DNA of 32,203 nt, from NCBI GenBank assembly GCA_017398585.1, contig JAFQFS010000068.1:1-32203 (forward strand), read 5' to 3'. The position numbers were made by a program, and so were the translations under genes. Numbering within the stretch: position 1 is the stretch's first letter; every line of letters starts with the position of its first letter. Under the pieces are notes generated by a model. That model was not told where the DNA came from and made no database searches. It saw only the letters and a program-made list of their open reading frames with translations. Origin of the DNA: Clostridia bacterium (GTDB taxonomy: Bacteria; Bacillota; Clostridia; Oscillospirales; CAG-272). Shown here piece after piece: positions 16,245 to 23,382 of the stretch.

Positions 16245-16277
16245 AAGGGAAAACCTCCGTTTTGACGGTTTTCCCTT
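16245..16277 (-). terminator. Terminator/attenuator between the EEP lipoprotein and the hydrolase
   Basis: A perfect 11-bp stem (AAGGGAAAACC 16245-16255 with GGTTTTCCCTT 16267-16277). On the minus strand it is followed by TTTTTA and then the hydrolase ATG. The GGAGG ribosome site spans the loop and the 3' arm. Confidence 0.8.
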
Positions 16278-16285
16278 AGTATGCG

Positions 16286-17956
16286 TCAGCCGACCGGAAC
16301 GTATTCAATGAACACCGGATGGTGGTCCGACGGGAAATCCCCGTCGATTTTTTCATTGCAGACGCGGTAGCTGTTGACCGAGACGGTTTCCTCTGTCACG
16401 AAAATGAAGTCGATGATGCTGCTTGCCGACCCGAAACTCGTAAAGGTCGCGCCGGGTTCCGTCTCCGCGGAGATACTCATGGAGTCGGTCACGCCGCCGT
16501 CCGTCACGATCCTGAATGCGTCCGAACCCTGCGTTGTGTTGAAGTCGCCGGTAAGGATAAGAGGGTACTCGTCCGTGTATCCGAGCAGGAAGTCGCGCAG
16601 AACCGCCGCCTGACGGTCACGCGCCGCGTCGCTCGTATGCTCGAAATGGGTGTTCACGACCATAATCTCCATCCCGTCCGAGAGACGTTTGAGCAGAGCG
16701 TACGTGAATACGCGGTTGAGCGAGGATTCCTCCACTTTCGAAACCACGTCCGGCGTATCGGACAGCCATTTCGTGCCGCTTTCGAGAACCTCAAATTTGT
16801 TTTTGTTATAGAAGATCGCGCTGTATTCGCCGGACGTGCCGCCGTCGCGTCCTTCACCGACATAGCCGTACATGTCGCCGAACTCGCCGTCGATCTGTTT
16901 GATCCACGAATGGGTTGCTTCCTGCACACCGAAGGTGTCGGGGAGATAGTTTCCTATCATCTTCAGAACGCGCGCGATGCGCGGAGCTTCCATCTGGCTC
17001 ACCCAGACATTGAACGACATTGCGGTGAGCGCGGTGTCGTCAAACTCATAGATGCTGTCTTCCGCGAGGTCGAGCGAAATGGTCTTCGCGGTGGGTTCGA
17101 ACATCGCGGTCAGCTCGCCGACGGCGTTGAGCAGCGCAGTCGCGCTGGTTCCGCCGAGCTGAACGGTCGTGCCGCGCACCCCAATGTAGGACTCATTGTC
17201 TGCCATATTCGGGTAAGCGGGTGTTTCTCCCGTCATGCCGACGAGGATTTTATTCGGATTGTCGGATCCGCCGTCCTCCACGGGAGTCAGGATATAACCG
17301 GTCACGTCCGCAACAGCGGAAGACAGGCGTTCCGCGCAGAGACGTTCGGAACAGTCCCCCGTTCCGGAGTAGACAATATCGAATTCCTGCACCGGTACAC
17401 CGGCGATCACGAGTGAATCGAGCGGATAGCTGCCAAGTTCGACGGTGTCGTCTTCTTCGGAATAGAAAACGCCGTCGGATGTGTCTCCGTTCACAATGTC
17501 CTGCAGGAACTTCCGCACCGCCCTGGCGGTGTACTCGTCATCCGCGCCCGCGATGAGGATCTTTCCGTCCCGCAGAACGTAGCCGTAATCCTCTGTGCGC
17601 AGGGTTTTAATAAACGCCGCGCTTTCCGGACGGTTCGTCGCACCGACGAGGATCTCGTATTCACCCATCGCATACTCGGGCAGGTCTTCGCGGAAGTAGT
17701 CGTCCTTGAATCTGATGTCCGTGCTGATGTTCCGCAGTTCCTTGTACAGGTCGGATGCGGCGGAGATCAGCCCGGACGACGCGTATTCCGACCGGACAAG
17801 GCTGTATTTCACAATGTCTTCCATGGAAATCTGAAACACCACGTTTTCTTCGGTCACGGATTCCGTTTCCGATACCGTCTCCGCAGGCACATCGGTTCCG
17901 CAGGAAAACAGCGAGAACGTCAGCAGAACCGCAAGAAAAGATGCTATTTTTTTCAT
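16286..17956 (-). CDS. Lipoprotein with C-terminal endonuclease/exonuclease/phosphatase domain
   Basis: A 556-residue protein. The signal peptide MKKIASFLAVLLTFSLFSC carries a lipobox, then a Thr/Ser/Glu-rich linker to about residue 42. Residues about 45-310 form an uncharacterised region that recurs in clostridial lipoproteins (ILVGATNRPES is a marker). Residues about 315-555 are an EEP metal-dependent phosphohydrolase: SFNVW, VQEATHSW (metal Glu), VVNTHFEH, LTGDFNTTQGS, IDFIF and the final SDHHPVFIEY. The domain cleaves phosphodiesters in DNA, lipids or inositol phosphates; being surface-anchored, it may scavenge phosphate or nucleic acid. It follows the MFS gene by 16 bp, so the two share an mRNA. 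GGAGG precedes the start. Confidence 0.88.
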   Translation of the reverse strand: MKKIASFLAVLLTFSLFSCGTDVPAETVSETESVTEENVVFQISMEDIVKYSLVRSEYASSGLISAASDLYKELRNISTDIRFKDDYFREDLPEYAMGEYEILVGATNRPESAAFIKTLRTEDYGYVLRDGKILIAGADDEYTARAVRKFLQDIVNGDTSDGVFYSEEDDTVELGSYPLDSLVIAGVPVQEFDIVYSGTGDCSERLCAERLSSAVADVTGYILTPVEDGGSDNPNKILVGMTGETPAYPNMADNESYIGVRGTTVQLGGTSATALLNAVGELTAMFEPTAKTISLDLAEDSIYEFDDTALTAMSFNVWVSQMEAPRIARVLKMIGNYLPDTFGVQEATHSWIKQIDGEFGDMYGYVGEGRDGGTSGEYSAIFYNKNKFEVLESGTKWLSDTPDVVSKVEESSLNRVFTYALLKRLSDGMEIMVVNTHFEHTSDAARDRQAAVLRDFLLGYTDEYPLILTGDFNTTQGSDAFRIVTDGGVTDSMSISAETEPGATFTSFGSASSIIDFIFVTEETVSVNSYRVCNEKIDGDFPSDHHPVFIEYVPVG

Positions 17957-17972
17957 AATTGAAGAACCTCCG

Positions 17973-19139
17973 TCATTTTTTCCCGCAGACTTTGTTCAGC
18001 CGTTCCGTCATCACAAGCATCAGAACGGCGAATGCCGCCATAAAATACGGGTACAGCGCAATGCTGATGTGGTTTGCGATCAGTCCGAAGACGGGCGGCA
18101 TGAAGGTACTTCCGACGTATGCGCTCGCCATCTGGATTCCGACAATCGCCTGGGAATTTTCACGTCCGAAATTGTCCGGCGTCGCGTGGATGATGGACGG
18201 ATACACCGGCGCACAGCCGACACCGATCACGATCAGACCGGCGAGGGCAAAGACATCCGCCGTCGGGATCATGACCAGGCACATGCCGCCGATCATCACG
18301 ATGGTACCGATGCGGATGAGGCGGCGGTCACCGACACGGTCGGCGATGAAGCCGTTGGCGAACCGTCCCGCCGTCATGCCGAGACAGAACAGCGATGCGA
18401 ACCGTGCCGCAGGTTCCACCTCCATTCCGCGGTACTCGACAAGGTAACTGCTCGCCCAGAGACCGCACGCGGCTTCGAGCGCACAATAAGCAAAAAACGC
18501 TGTGAGCATATACGGTACCCCGCGGATACGGAGCGCCTGCATCAGGGACAGCGGCACCGCCTGTACGTCATTCCCTGCGGTGTCCTCCGACTTCACACGG
18601 TTCCAGACCGGAAGAGAGAGGAACAGGACGGCAGTCAGGATGAGCTGAAGGAGCGAGACGGTCGAATAGCCGCCGCGCCAGTTGTTATCGTGCGCAAGAC
18701 ATGCCCCCATGATGTACGGTCCGAGGGACGCACCGACGCCCCAGAATGCATGCAGCCAACTCATATGGCGGGCACTGTAATGCAGGGCGACGTAGTTGTT
18801 CAGCGCGGCGTCAACGGCACCGGCTCCGAGACCGTACGGAACCGCCCAGATACACATGACGGCAACGGAATTTGCCGTTGAGAAGCCGAACAGTGCCGCG
18901 CAGGTCATGGCAACGCTGACCGCGGTGACAAGTCCCGCACCGAGCCTGCGGGTGAGACGGTCGGACATCAGACTCGAAACGATCGTTCCGGCACAGATGA
19001 CCATCGTAATCACTCCCGCCATCGGCAGCGGCGCGTCCAGTTCCGCACGGACGACCGGCCATGCCGACCCGAGCAGGGAGTCCGGCAGTCCGAGACTGAT
19101 GAACGAGAGATAAATAACAGGAAGCAAAAATGAGAGCAT
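17973..19139 (-). CDS. Major facilitator superfamily transporter
   Basis: A 388-residue protein with 12 predicted membrane helices. The MSDRLTRRLG loop between helices 2 and 3 matches the GxxxDRxGRR signature, and the second-half equivalent is FIADRVGDRRLIRIG. The opening (FISLGLPDSLLGSAWPVV) resembles the sugar/fucose-type branch of the family. The substrate is unknown. I chose ATG 19139 (AAAGG 7 nt before it) rather than an upstream ATG at 19190, which lies within the promoter. It is the first gene of a unit with the EEP lipoprotein and possibly the bile-salt-hydrolase-like gene, so export or uptake linked to bile acids or phosphate products is conceivable, but that is inference. Confidence 0.9.
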   Translation of the reverse strand: MLSFLLPVIYLSFISLGLPDSLLGSAWPVVRAELDAPLPMAGVITMVICAGTIVSSLMSDRLTRRLGAGLVTAVSVAMTCAALFGFSTANSVAVMCIWAVPYGLGAGAVDAALNNYVALHYSARHMSWLHAFWGVGASLGPYIMGACLAHDNNWRGGYSTVSLLQLILTAVLFLSLPVWNRVKSEDTAGNDVQAVPLSLMQALRIRGVPYMLTAFFAYCALEAACGLWASSYLVEYRGMEVEPAARFASLFCLGMTAGRFANGFIADRVGDRRLIRIGTIVMIGGMCLVMIPTADVFALAGLIVIGVGCAPVYPSIIHATPDNFGRENSQAIVGIQMASAYVGSTFMPPVFGLIANHISIALYPYFMAAFAVLMLVMTERLNKVCGKK

Positions 19140-19180
19140 GGGAGACCTTTCTGTAATGTCAATCGGGAATTCTGTGGAAT

Positions 19181-19209
19181 AGAATAACATATCCGCCGGA
19201 CAATTGCAA
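19181..19209 (-). promoter_or_regulatory. Putative promoter of the MFS operon
   Basis: On the minus strand TTGCAA (19204-19209), 17 nt, TATTCT (19181-19186); 4/6 in each box. It directly follows the terminator of the AI-2E-family gene. Confidence 0.5.
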
Positions 19210-19210
19210 G

Positions 19211-19246
19211 AAAAAACGGGATAATTCCGCGATTATCCCGTTTTTT
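19211..19246. terminator. Intrinsic terminator after the AI-2E family gene
   Basis: A 15-bp palindrome AAAAAACGGGATAAT (19211-19225) with ATTATCCCGTTTTTT (19232-19246). The 9-bp GC-containing stem has A- and T-runs on both sides, so it can work both ways; it lies one base after the permease stop. Confidence 0.9.
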
Positions 19247-19247
19247 G

Positions 19248-20387
19248 TTATTCGGCAGAGAGGATTCCGTTTTTTTCCCGATACAGGGGATCTTTTTTCA
19301 GATCGTCACGCAGAATGCGGTAGAGAGCAGCTGCAAGAGGAACACCGACCAGCATGCCGGCCACACCCATGATACCGCCGCCGATGGTGACGGCAGCGAG
19401 AACCCAGATGCCGGGAAGCCCGATGGACGAACCGACCACGCGGGGATAGATGAGGTTCCCTTCGAGCTGCTGAAGAACGACAATGAAGATAAGGAACAGC
19501 AGCGCCTGCATGGGCGATACGGTCAGAATCATGAACGCACCGACACCTGCGCCGATGTACGCGCCCGCAACCGGAATCAGGGCAGTAAATGCGATCAGTG
19601 CGCCGATCATGGTCGCGTAGGGGAACTTGAAGATCGACATCCCGAGAGTACAGAGCAGACCGAGAACAACCGCCTCAATGCACTGGCCGACAATGAATTT
19701 ATGGAAACAATCATTGAGGATGCCAAGGAAATACATCACTTTGTCAAACCATTTCGGGCGGAGGTAGCGGTGCATGACGCGCTTGAACTGGATGCCGAGC
19801 CGATCTTTGCCGAGAAGGATGTAGAGTGCGAAAATAACCGCAAGCAGCGCAGTCACAAGACCGGAGAACACCGACGATACGGTCTTGATCACCGTGCCCA
19901 TTACACTGCCGACACCGCTGGTCACACTTTCGAGGATCTTGCCGATCTGCGATTTCCAGTCGATGCCTTCGAGGAAATTGAAAATGTCCTCCGGCAGGAT
20001 GTGCAGGTTTTCGATCTGCGCAAGCAGCTTCTCGATTGCGCCCGGCAGAATGTTGATAATGAGCATGATACAGTCGATCAGCTGCGGAAGAACGAGCCAG
20101 ACAATCAGCGCGACAATGGCAAGCATCGACAGGATTGCCGCGATCATACAGACGATCCGCCGGGATTTTTTCACAGCCGGACGGGTGGAGTTCGGGAAAT
20201 AATGCCGTTCGAACCAGCTCATCAGAATGTTGATGAGATAGGCAATCACACAGCCGAGCGTCAGCGGAAAGGCGGTGCCGGCGATGGTCAGCAGGAAGCC
20301 GGAAATACCGGTCCAGTAGTGAATACACAGGTACAGCAGAAAGACCGCCGTCCCGATTTTCAGGAGAGATTTAGCATCTGTTTTCAT
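19248..20387 (-). CDS. AI-2E family (PerM/YdiK-like) membrane transporter
   Basis: A 379-residue protein with about seven to eight helices: an N-terminal group, a long amphipathic middle (residues about 105-170), and the conserved C-terminal half with LIPVAGAYIGAG, QQLEGNLIYPRVVG and GIMGVAGMLVGVPLAA. The EGNLIYPRVVGSSIGLP stretch is the best family signature. Members export autoinducer-2 or act as sodium/proton antiporters; the role here is open. The ATG at 20387 has only a weak ribosome site (AAGTGA). A TATAAT (20438-20443, minus strand) is present upstream without a good -35. Confidence 0.92.
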   Translation of the reverse strand: MKTDAKSLLKIGTAVFLLYLCIHYWTGISGFLLTIAGTAFPLTLGCVIAYLINILMSWFERHYFPNSTRPAVKKSRRIVCMIAAILSMLAIVALIVWLVLPQLIDCIMLIINILPGAIEKLLAQIENLHILPEDIFNFLEGIDWKSQIGKILESVTSGVGSVMGTVIKTVSSVFSGLVTALLAVIFALYILLGKDRLGIQFKRVMHRYLRPKWFDKVMYFLGILNDCFHKFIVGQCIEAVVLGLLCTLGMSIFKFPYATMIGALIAFTALIPVAGAYIGAGVGAFMILTVSPMQALLFLIFIVVLQQLEGNLIYPRVVGSSIGLPGIWVLAAVTIGGGIMGVAGMLVGVPLAAALYRILRDDLKKDPLYREKNGILSAE

Positions 20388-20510
20388 AATTCGGTCACTT
20401 TCTGTGGAATCAGACAGGTTTTTGTTCGGTAATTTAAATTATAGAATGCAGATGTTAATTTTACTACCGATAGTTTTGGATAAAATGTTAGGAAACATAC
20501 GATCGCAAAG

Positions 20511-20546
20511 AAAAAGCTCCGTTCTTCATGGAAGAACAGAGCTTTT
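20511..20546 (-). terminator. Terminator of tRNA-Ser
   Basis: A long stem AAAAAGCTCCGTTCTTC (20511-20527) with GAAGAACAGAGCTTTT (20531-20546), with one mismatch and an ATG loop. On the minus strand it ends in TTTTT, four bases after the tRNA. Confidence 0.85.
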
Positions 20547-20550
20547 CATC

Positions 20551-20640
20551 CGGAGAAGGAGAGATTTGAACTCTCGCGCCGGTTAAATCCGACCTACACC
20601 CTTAGCAGGGGCGCCTCTTCGGCCTCTTGAGTACTTCTCC
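20551..20640 (-). tRNA. tRNA-Ser (anticodon GCU)
   Basis: 90 nt with acceptor stem GGAGAAG/CTTCTCC and discriminator G. The anticodon loop CCCTGCTAAGGG gives GCU, which reads AGC/AGU. A long variable arm (GTAGGTCGG...CCGGCGC) is typical of serine. The T-arm is GAGAGTTCAAATCTCTC. CCA is not encoded. A perfect promoter (20707-20735) and a hairpin with a GGAAAC-type loop (20654-20671) precede it. Confidence 0.95.
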
Positions 20641-20706
20641 GTATCAAGTGTATCCGAAGCGTTTCCGCTTCGTGCATCCGCGACCGTCTCATCACGTTGC
20701 CTGATT

Positions 20707-20735
20707 ATTATAATACATTTACCGGGGTTTGTCAA
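20707..20735 (-). promoter_or_regulatory. Consensus promoter of tRNA-Ser
   Basis: On the minus strand TTGACA (20730-20735), 17 nt, TATAAT (20707-20712); both perfect. The precursor leader is about 60 nt and includes a stable CGAAGCG hairpin. Confidence 0.9.
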
Positions 20736-20784
20736 GAGGTTTTTCAAAATAAATAATTATTTTTTAGAACATTTTTCCGCCGTT

Positions 20785-21741
20785 TCAGCCGATACGGCAT
20801 TCGTCTACATACTCAATGTACGGATCGCCGTTTGCGTCAAACTGAATTTCGAGGAAAACATACGTCGATTCAAAATAATTCTTTGCGTTCCAGCGATCGG
20901 CAACATAGTAGAAATGCTCGCCGTCTTCCTTCTTCACGGGAAGGACGAACGCCGGCTGACTGCGATAGGTCGTCTCATCGCCGAACAGATGCAGCATCGT
21001 CCAGCGGCCTTCCATCGCATCTGCGGACGCCCATTTTCCCTGGTTCGGCGCCCATCCGGTGCAGAATGAACTGAGCATGTAGTACTTCTCTCCCCGCTTG
21101 AACACCGCCGGTGCCTCGCGGTACTCGCCCTGCCAGAGCGACTTCACCTGTTCGTCCACATTGAGATAGTCCTCACTCAGGCGGTAGATGTGCAGGTCGG
21201 CATTGTCACGTGCTGCGGAAATGAAGTACGCCGTATCGCCGTCTTCGAACAGCGTACAGTCGCGGGACATGCATCCGAACGGGTTAAAGCTGCCGTGATA
21301 GGTGAATTCACCGTCCGGACGATCGCAGGTTGCGACAGCGCAGCGGGCGTCATGGTAGTTCATGCCGTTTTCGTAATGCATCCACATGACGAACTTTCCG
21401 GTCCGGCGGTTGTACAGTACCTTCGGACGCTCGATGTTGACACGGCAGCGGTTACCGCCCATTTCGCGGACGATTGCGATCGTCTGACGTTCTCCGGCAA
21501 GTTCATGGGACAGTGCCAGGTCGCTGCGGACGCGGAACGGTGCCGTCGGGCTGTCGGTCGTGAGAGAATGACAGACGAATTCCCAGTTTTCAAGGTCGGC
21601 AGAACGGTAACAGGATACATAGACATTGTCGCGCCGGTCTTCACCGTACCAGTAGTAGAAACCGTCATGGAACAGCATATGCCCGCCGTGGGCGTGCAGT
21701 TCGTTTCCGGCGGTATCGTAAAGTTTTACGCCGTTTTTCAT
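20785..21741 (-). CDS. GH43-like glycoside hydrolase (exo-beta-1,3-galactanase type)
   Basis: A 318-residue five-bladed beta-propeller-type protein. The opening HAHGGHMLFHDGFYYWYGED is characteristic of the GH43 branch that includes exo-beta-1,3-galactanases. Further on are ERPKVLYNRRTGKFVMWMH and SRDCTLFEDGD, and YREAPAVFKRGEKYYMLSS holds the likely general acid Glu. There is no signal peptide, so it trims short oligosaccharides in the cytosol. In the galactanase branch the catalytic base can be absent or replaced, so the mechanism cannot be settled here. The start has GGAGG 6 nt upstream, and it follows the esterase gene by 16 bp. The exact linkage cut is inference. Confidence 0.82.
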   Translation of the reverse strand: MKNGVKLYDTAGNELHAHGGHMLFHDGFYYWYGEDRRDNVYVSCYRSADLENWEFVCHSLTTDSPTAPFRVRSDLALSHELAGERQTIAIVREMGGNRCRVNIERPKVLYNRRTGKFVMWMHYENGMNYHDARCAVATCDRPDGEFTYHGSFNPFGCMSRDCTLFEDGDTAYFISAARDNADLHIYRLSEDYLNVDEQVKSLWQGEYREAPAVFKRGEKYYMLSSFCTGWAPNQGKWASADAMEGRWTMLHLFGDETTYRSQPAFVLPVKKEDGEHFYYVADRWNAKNYFESTYVFLEIQFDANGDPYIEYVDECRIG

Positions 21742-21757
21742 GGTGTACCTCCTCGTT

Positions 21758-22705
21758 TTACAGATGGAACAGGACTTTCAGCGAATTGTAATAATACTGG
21801 GGAACAAGGATATCGGAGTGGTAGAAATTCGAAACCGAGAAGTAAATGTTATTGACCGACGGATCGGTACCGAACGAGAAGCCGTCCGCTTTGGTGAGAT
21901 ACTTCATCTGCTCGGTCATGATGCCGATGTCGTGCGGATATCCGTTGGAAGCGTAGATAAAGAACGGAAGATCGGGATGCTCGCGCACGGGTTTCCGGAT
22001 GTATTCGATGACTTCCTCCATCGGAACGGGTTCGCGGATGCTGTGATCCGCCGTGGTGTGGCAGCTCATCGGAGCGTACCAGCGGAAGTATTCGAACGCA
22101 TAATGGAAGACGCGCCATGTCGCGACGCTTCCTCTGGAATAGCCGCTGAACGCACGGTGATCACGGGTTGTGCGCAGTCCTTCGGGCGTCGGATCGGTCA
22201 GCCATGTATTGTAGCGCATTTCCACGGCGGGGATGATATCTTCGATCACTTCACGCCAGAAATTTCCTTTCACGCCCGGCCATCCGCCGTCGCCGGCCGG
22301 CACCATGCCGCTGCGCTTGCGCTCCTCTTTGTCCTTTTCGATGTCAAAATAATAGGTCGTGGAAACGATGATGCAGGGTTCCAGTTCGCCGGAAGCGAAA
22401 AGATTGTCGAAGAATTTCTGATTTTCCGGATAAGCGAAAATTTCGGGTTCGCAGGTGTTGCCGTGCTGGTAGTAGAGAACGTTGTAGCGGCGGTCTTTGT
22501 CCTCCGGATCGTAGCAGTACGGCAGGTAGACGAGGCAGTATTTCGGGTAGGTGACGCCGTCCTCGTAGACGTCGGTGGTGTATTCCACCTTTTCGACATG
22601 TCCGACCTTGTCTGCGGGCGGCGTATCGCCGAGGGTCAGGCTTTCTTCGAAAACGGTCTCGAAGTCAATCAGCTCACCTGCGGCGGTTGTGATAAGTTTG
22701 CGCAT
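21758..22705 (-). CDS. CE1-like esterase (alpha/beta hydrolase)
   Basis: A 315-residue cytoplasmic enzyme. The nucleophile elbow is GYSRGS (near residue 205), the oxyanion region is YYQHGN (near 80), and LPYCYDPEDKDRRYNVLYY is the usual first strand of feruloyl/acetyl-xylan esterase-like proteins. A histidine in NFYHSD near the C-terminus is the likely catalytic base. It would release acyl groups from plant oligosaccharides before the GH43 enzyme acts. GGGAG is 8 nt upstream of the ATG. It is first in the two-gene unit. The substrate is unknown; it could also act on other esters. Confidence 0.83.
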   Translation of the reverse strand: MRKLITTAAGELIDFETVFEESLTLGDTPPADKVGHVEKVEYTTDVYEDGVTYPKYCLVYLPYCYDPEDKDRRYNVLYYQHGNTCEPEIFAYPENQKFFDNLFASGELEPCIIVSTTYYFDIEKDKEERKRSGMVPAGDGGWPGVKGNFWREVIEDIIPAVEMRYNTWLTDPTPEGLRTTRDHRAFSGYSRGSVATWRVFHYAFEYFRWYAPMSCHTTADHSIREPVPMEEVIEYIRKPVREHPDLPFFIYASNGYPHDIGIMTEQMKYLTKADGFSFGTDPSVNNIYFSVSNFYHSDILVPQYYYNSLKVLFHL

Positions 22706-22737
22706 GAAAAATCTCCCTTCTGCGGTGTTTTTTCTTG

Positions 22738-22766
22738 ATTATACCACAGAAGGGAGTTTTGTGCAA
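22738..22766 (-). promoter_or_regulatory. Promoter of the esterase-GH43 unit
   Basis: On the minus strand TTGCAC (22761-22766), 17 nt, then TGG-TATAAT (22738-22743): an extended -10 that compensates for the weak -35. It directly adjoins repeat R2 copy B. Confidence 0.6.
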
Positions 22767-22779
22767 GAGGAACACATAA

Positions 22780-23008
22780 GGCTCCCTCCGGGAGGGAGCT
22801 GTCACCGCAGGTGACTGAGGGAGACCGCGGTACTTGGAATTTGGTATTCTGCCGAAAGCGGGCGGCTGTAAGATGTACTGCGTCCACAAAATACAGCGAC
22901 TCAAATTTACAGGGACGCGGTCTCCTTCCGGCACTTCGTGCCACCTTCCTCCCGGAGGAAGGCAATATACCTTATTCCTTCATCAGTTGACAGACTTCAA
23001 CTGGTACT
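22780..23008. mobile_element. Repeat R2 copy B (inverted relative to copy A)
   Basis: The core 22780-22963 is exactly 184 bp, as in copy A, starting GGCTCCCTCC and ending GGAGGAAGGC. Terminal and subterminal hairpins are conserved, the middle less so. To the right, CAGTTGA...AACTGGTACT (22999-23008) matches the outer inverted repeat of copy A at 9/10 bases. The left outer repeat is missing, so this copy seems truncated or shorter. It fills most of the gap between the esterase and the zinc-ribbon gene (22706-23043). Confidence 0.7.
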
Positions 23009-23043
23009 ATAAGCAAAATAAATATGGAACGCCCAATCGGAAA

Positions 23044-23271
23044 CTATTCGGCAGGAGCGATAACAATGCGGCAGTCTTTACAATAGAATGCTTCCGCTAT
23101 ATAGCCGTTCTCTTTGAAAAATTTATACTTGTTCTTTAGGGGAACACCGTTATCGGTTATTGTCCACTTAATCCTTGAGGGCATTGCTCCATTAGGCAGC
23201 CATTGTACAGGCTGGCTGTGATTATGGATGTAGCCTACAGCCATTTCTTTTCCACAATACGGACACTTCAT
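23044..23271 (-). CDS. Small zinc-ribbon protein (DUF6487-like)
   Basis: A 75-residue protein with MKCPYCGKEM at the start and FYCKDCRIVI near the end, giving a four-cysteine zinc site. The middle (QPVQWLPNG) is the usual insert of a small conserved Bacillota family that I recognise as DUF6487-like. No function is known. GAGGAG precedes the ATG at a workable distance (about 10 nt). It lies between repeat R2 copy B and the phosphodiester-glycosidase gene and is probably monocistronic. Confidence 0.8.
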   Translation of the reverse strand: MKCPYCGKEMAVGYIHNHSQPVQWLPNGAMPSRIKWTITDNGVPLKNKYKFFKENGYIAEAFYCKDCRIVIAPAE

Positions 23272-23350
23272 GTAATCACACTCCTCGCAAATGATAATCC
23301 ATCGAACACATCATCATAATTCAAGAACACACTGTCAAATTTGGACTCTT

Positions 23351-23376
23351 CAAAAAGGGTTTCTCCGGGAAATCCC
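23351..23376 (-). terminator. Weak terminator after the NAGPA-domain gene
   Basis: On the minus strand GGGATTT...AAACCC (23357-23376) with a one-base bulge, followed by TTTTTG. It lies just after the gene's stop. The stem is short. Confidence 0.5.
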
Positions 23377-23382
23377 TCACTC

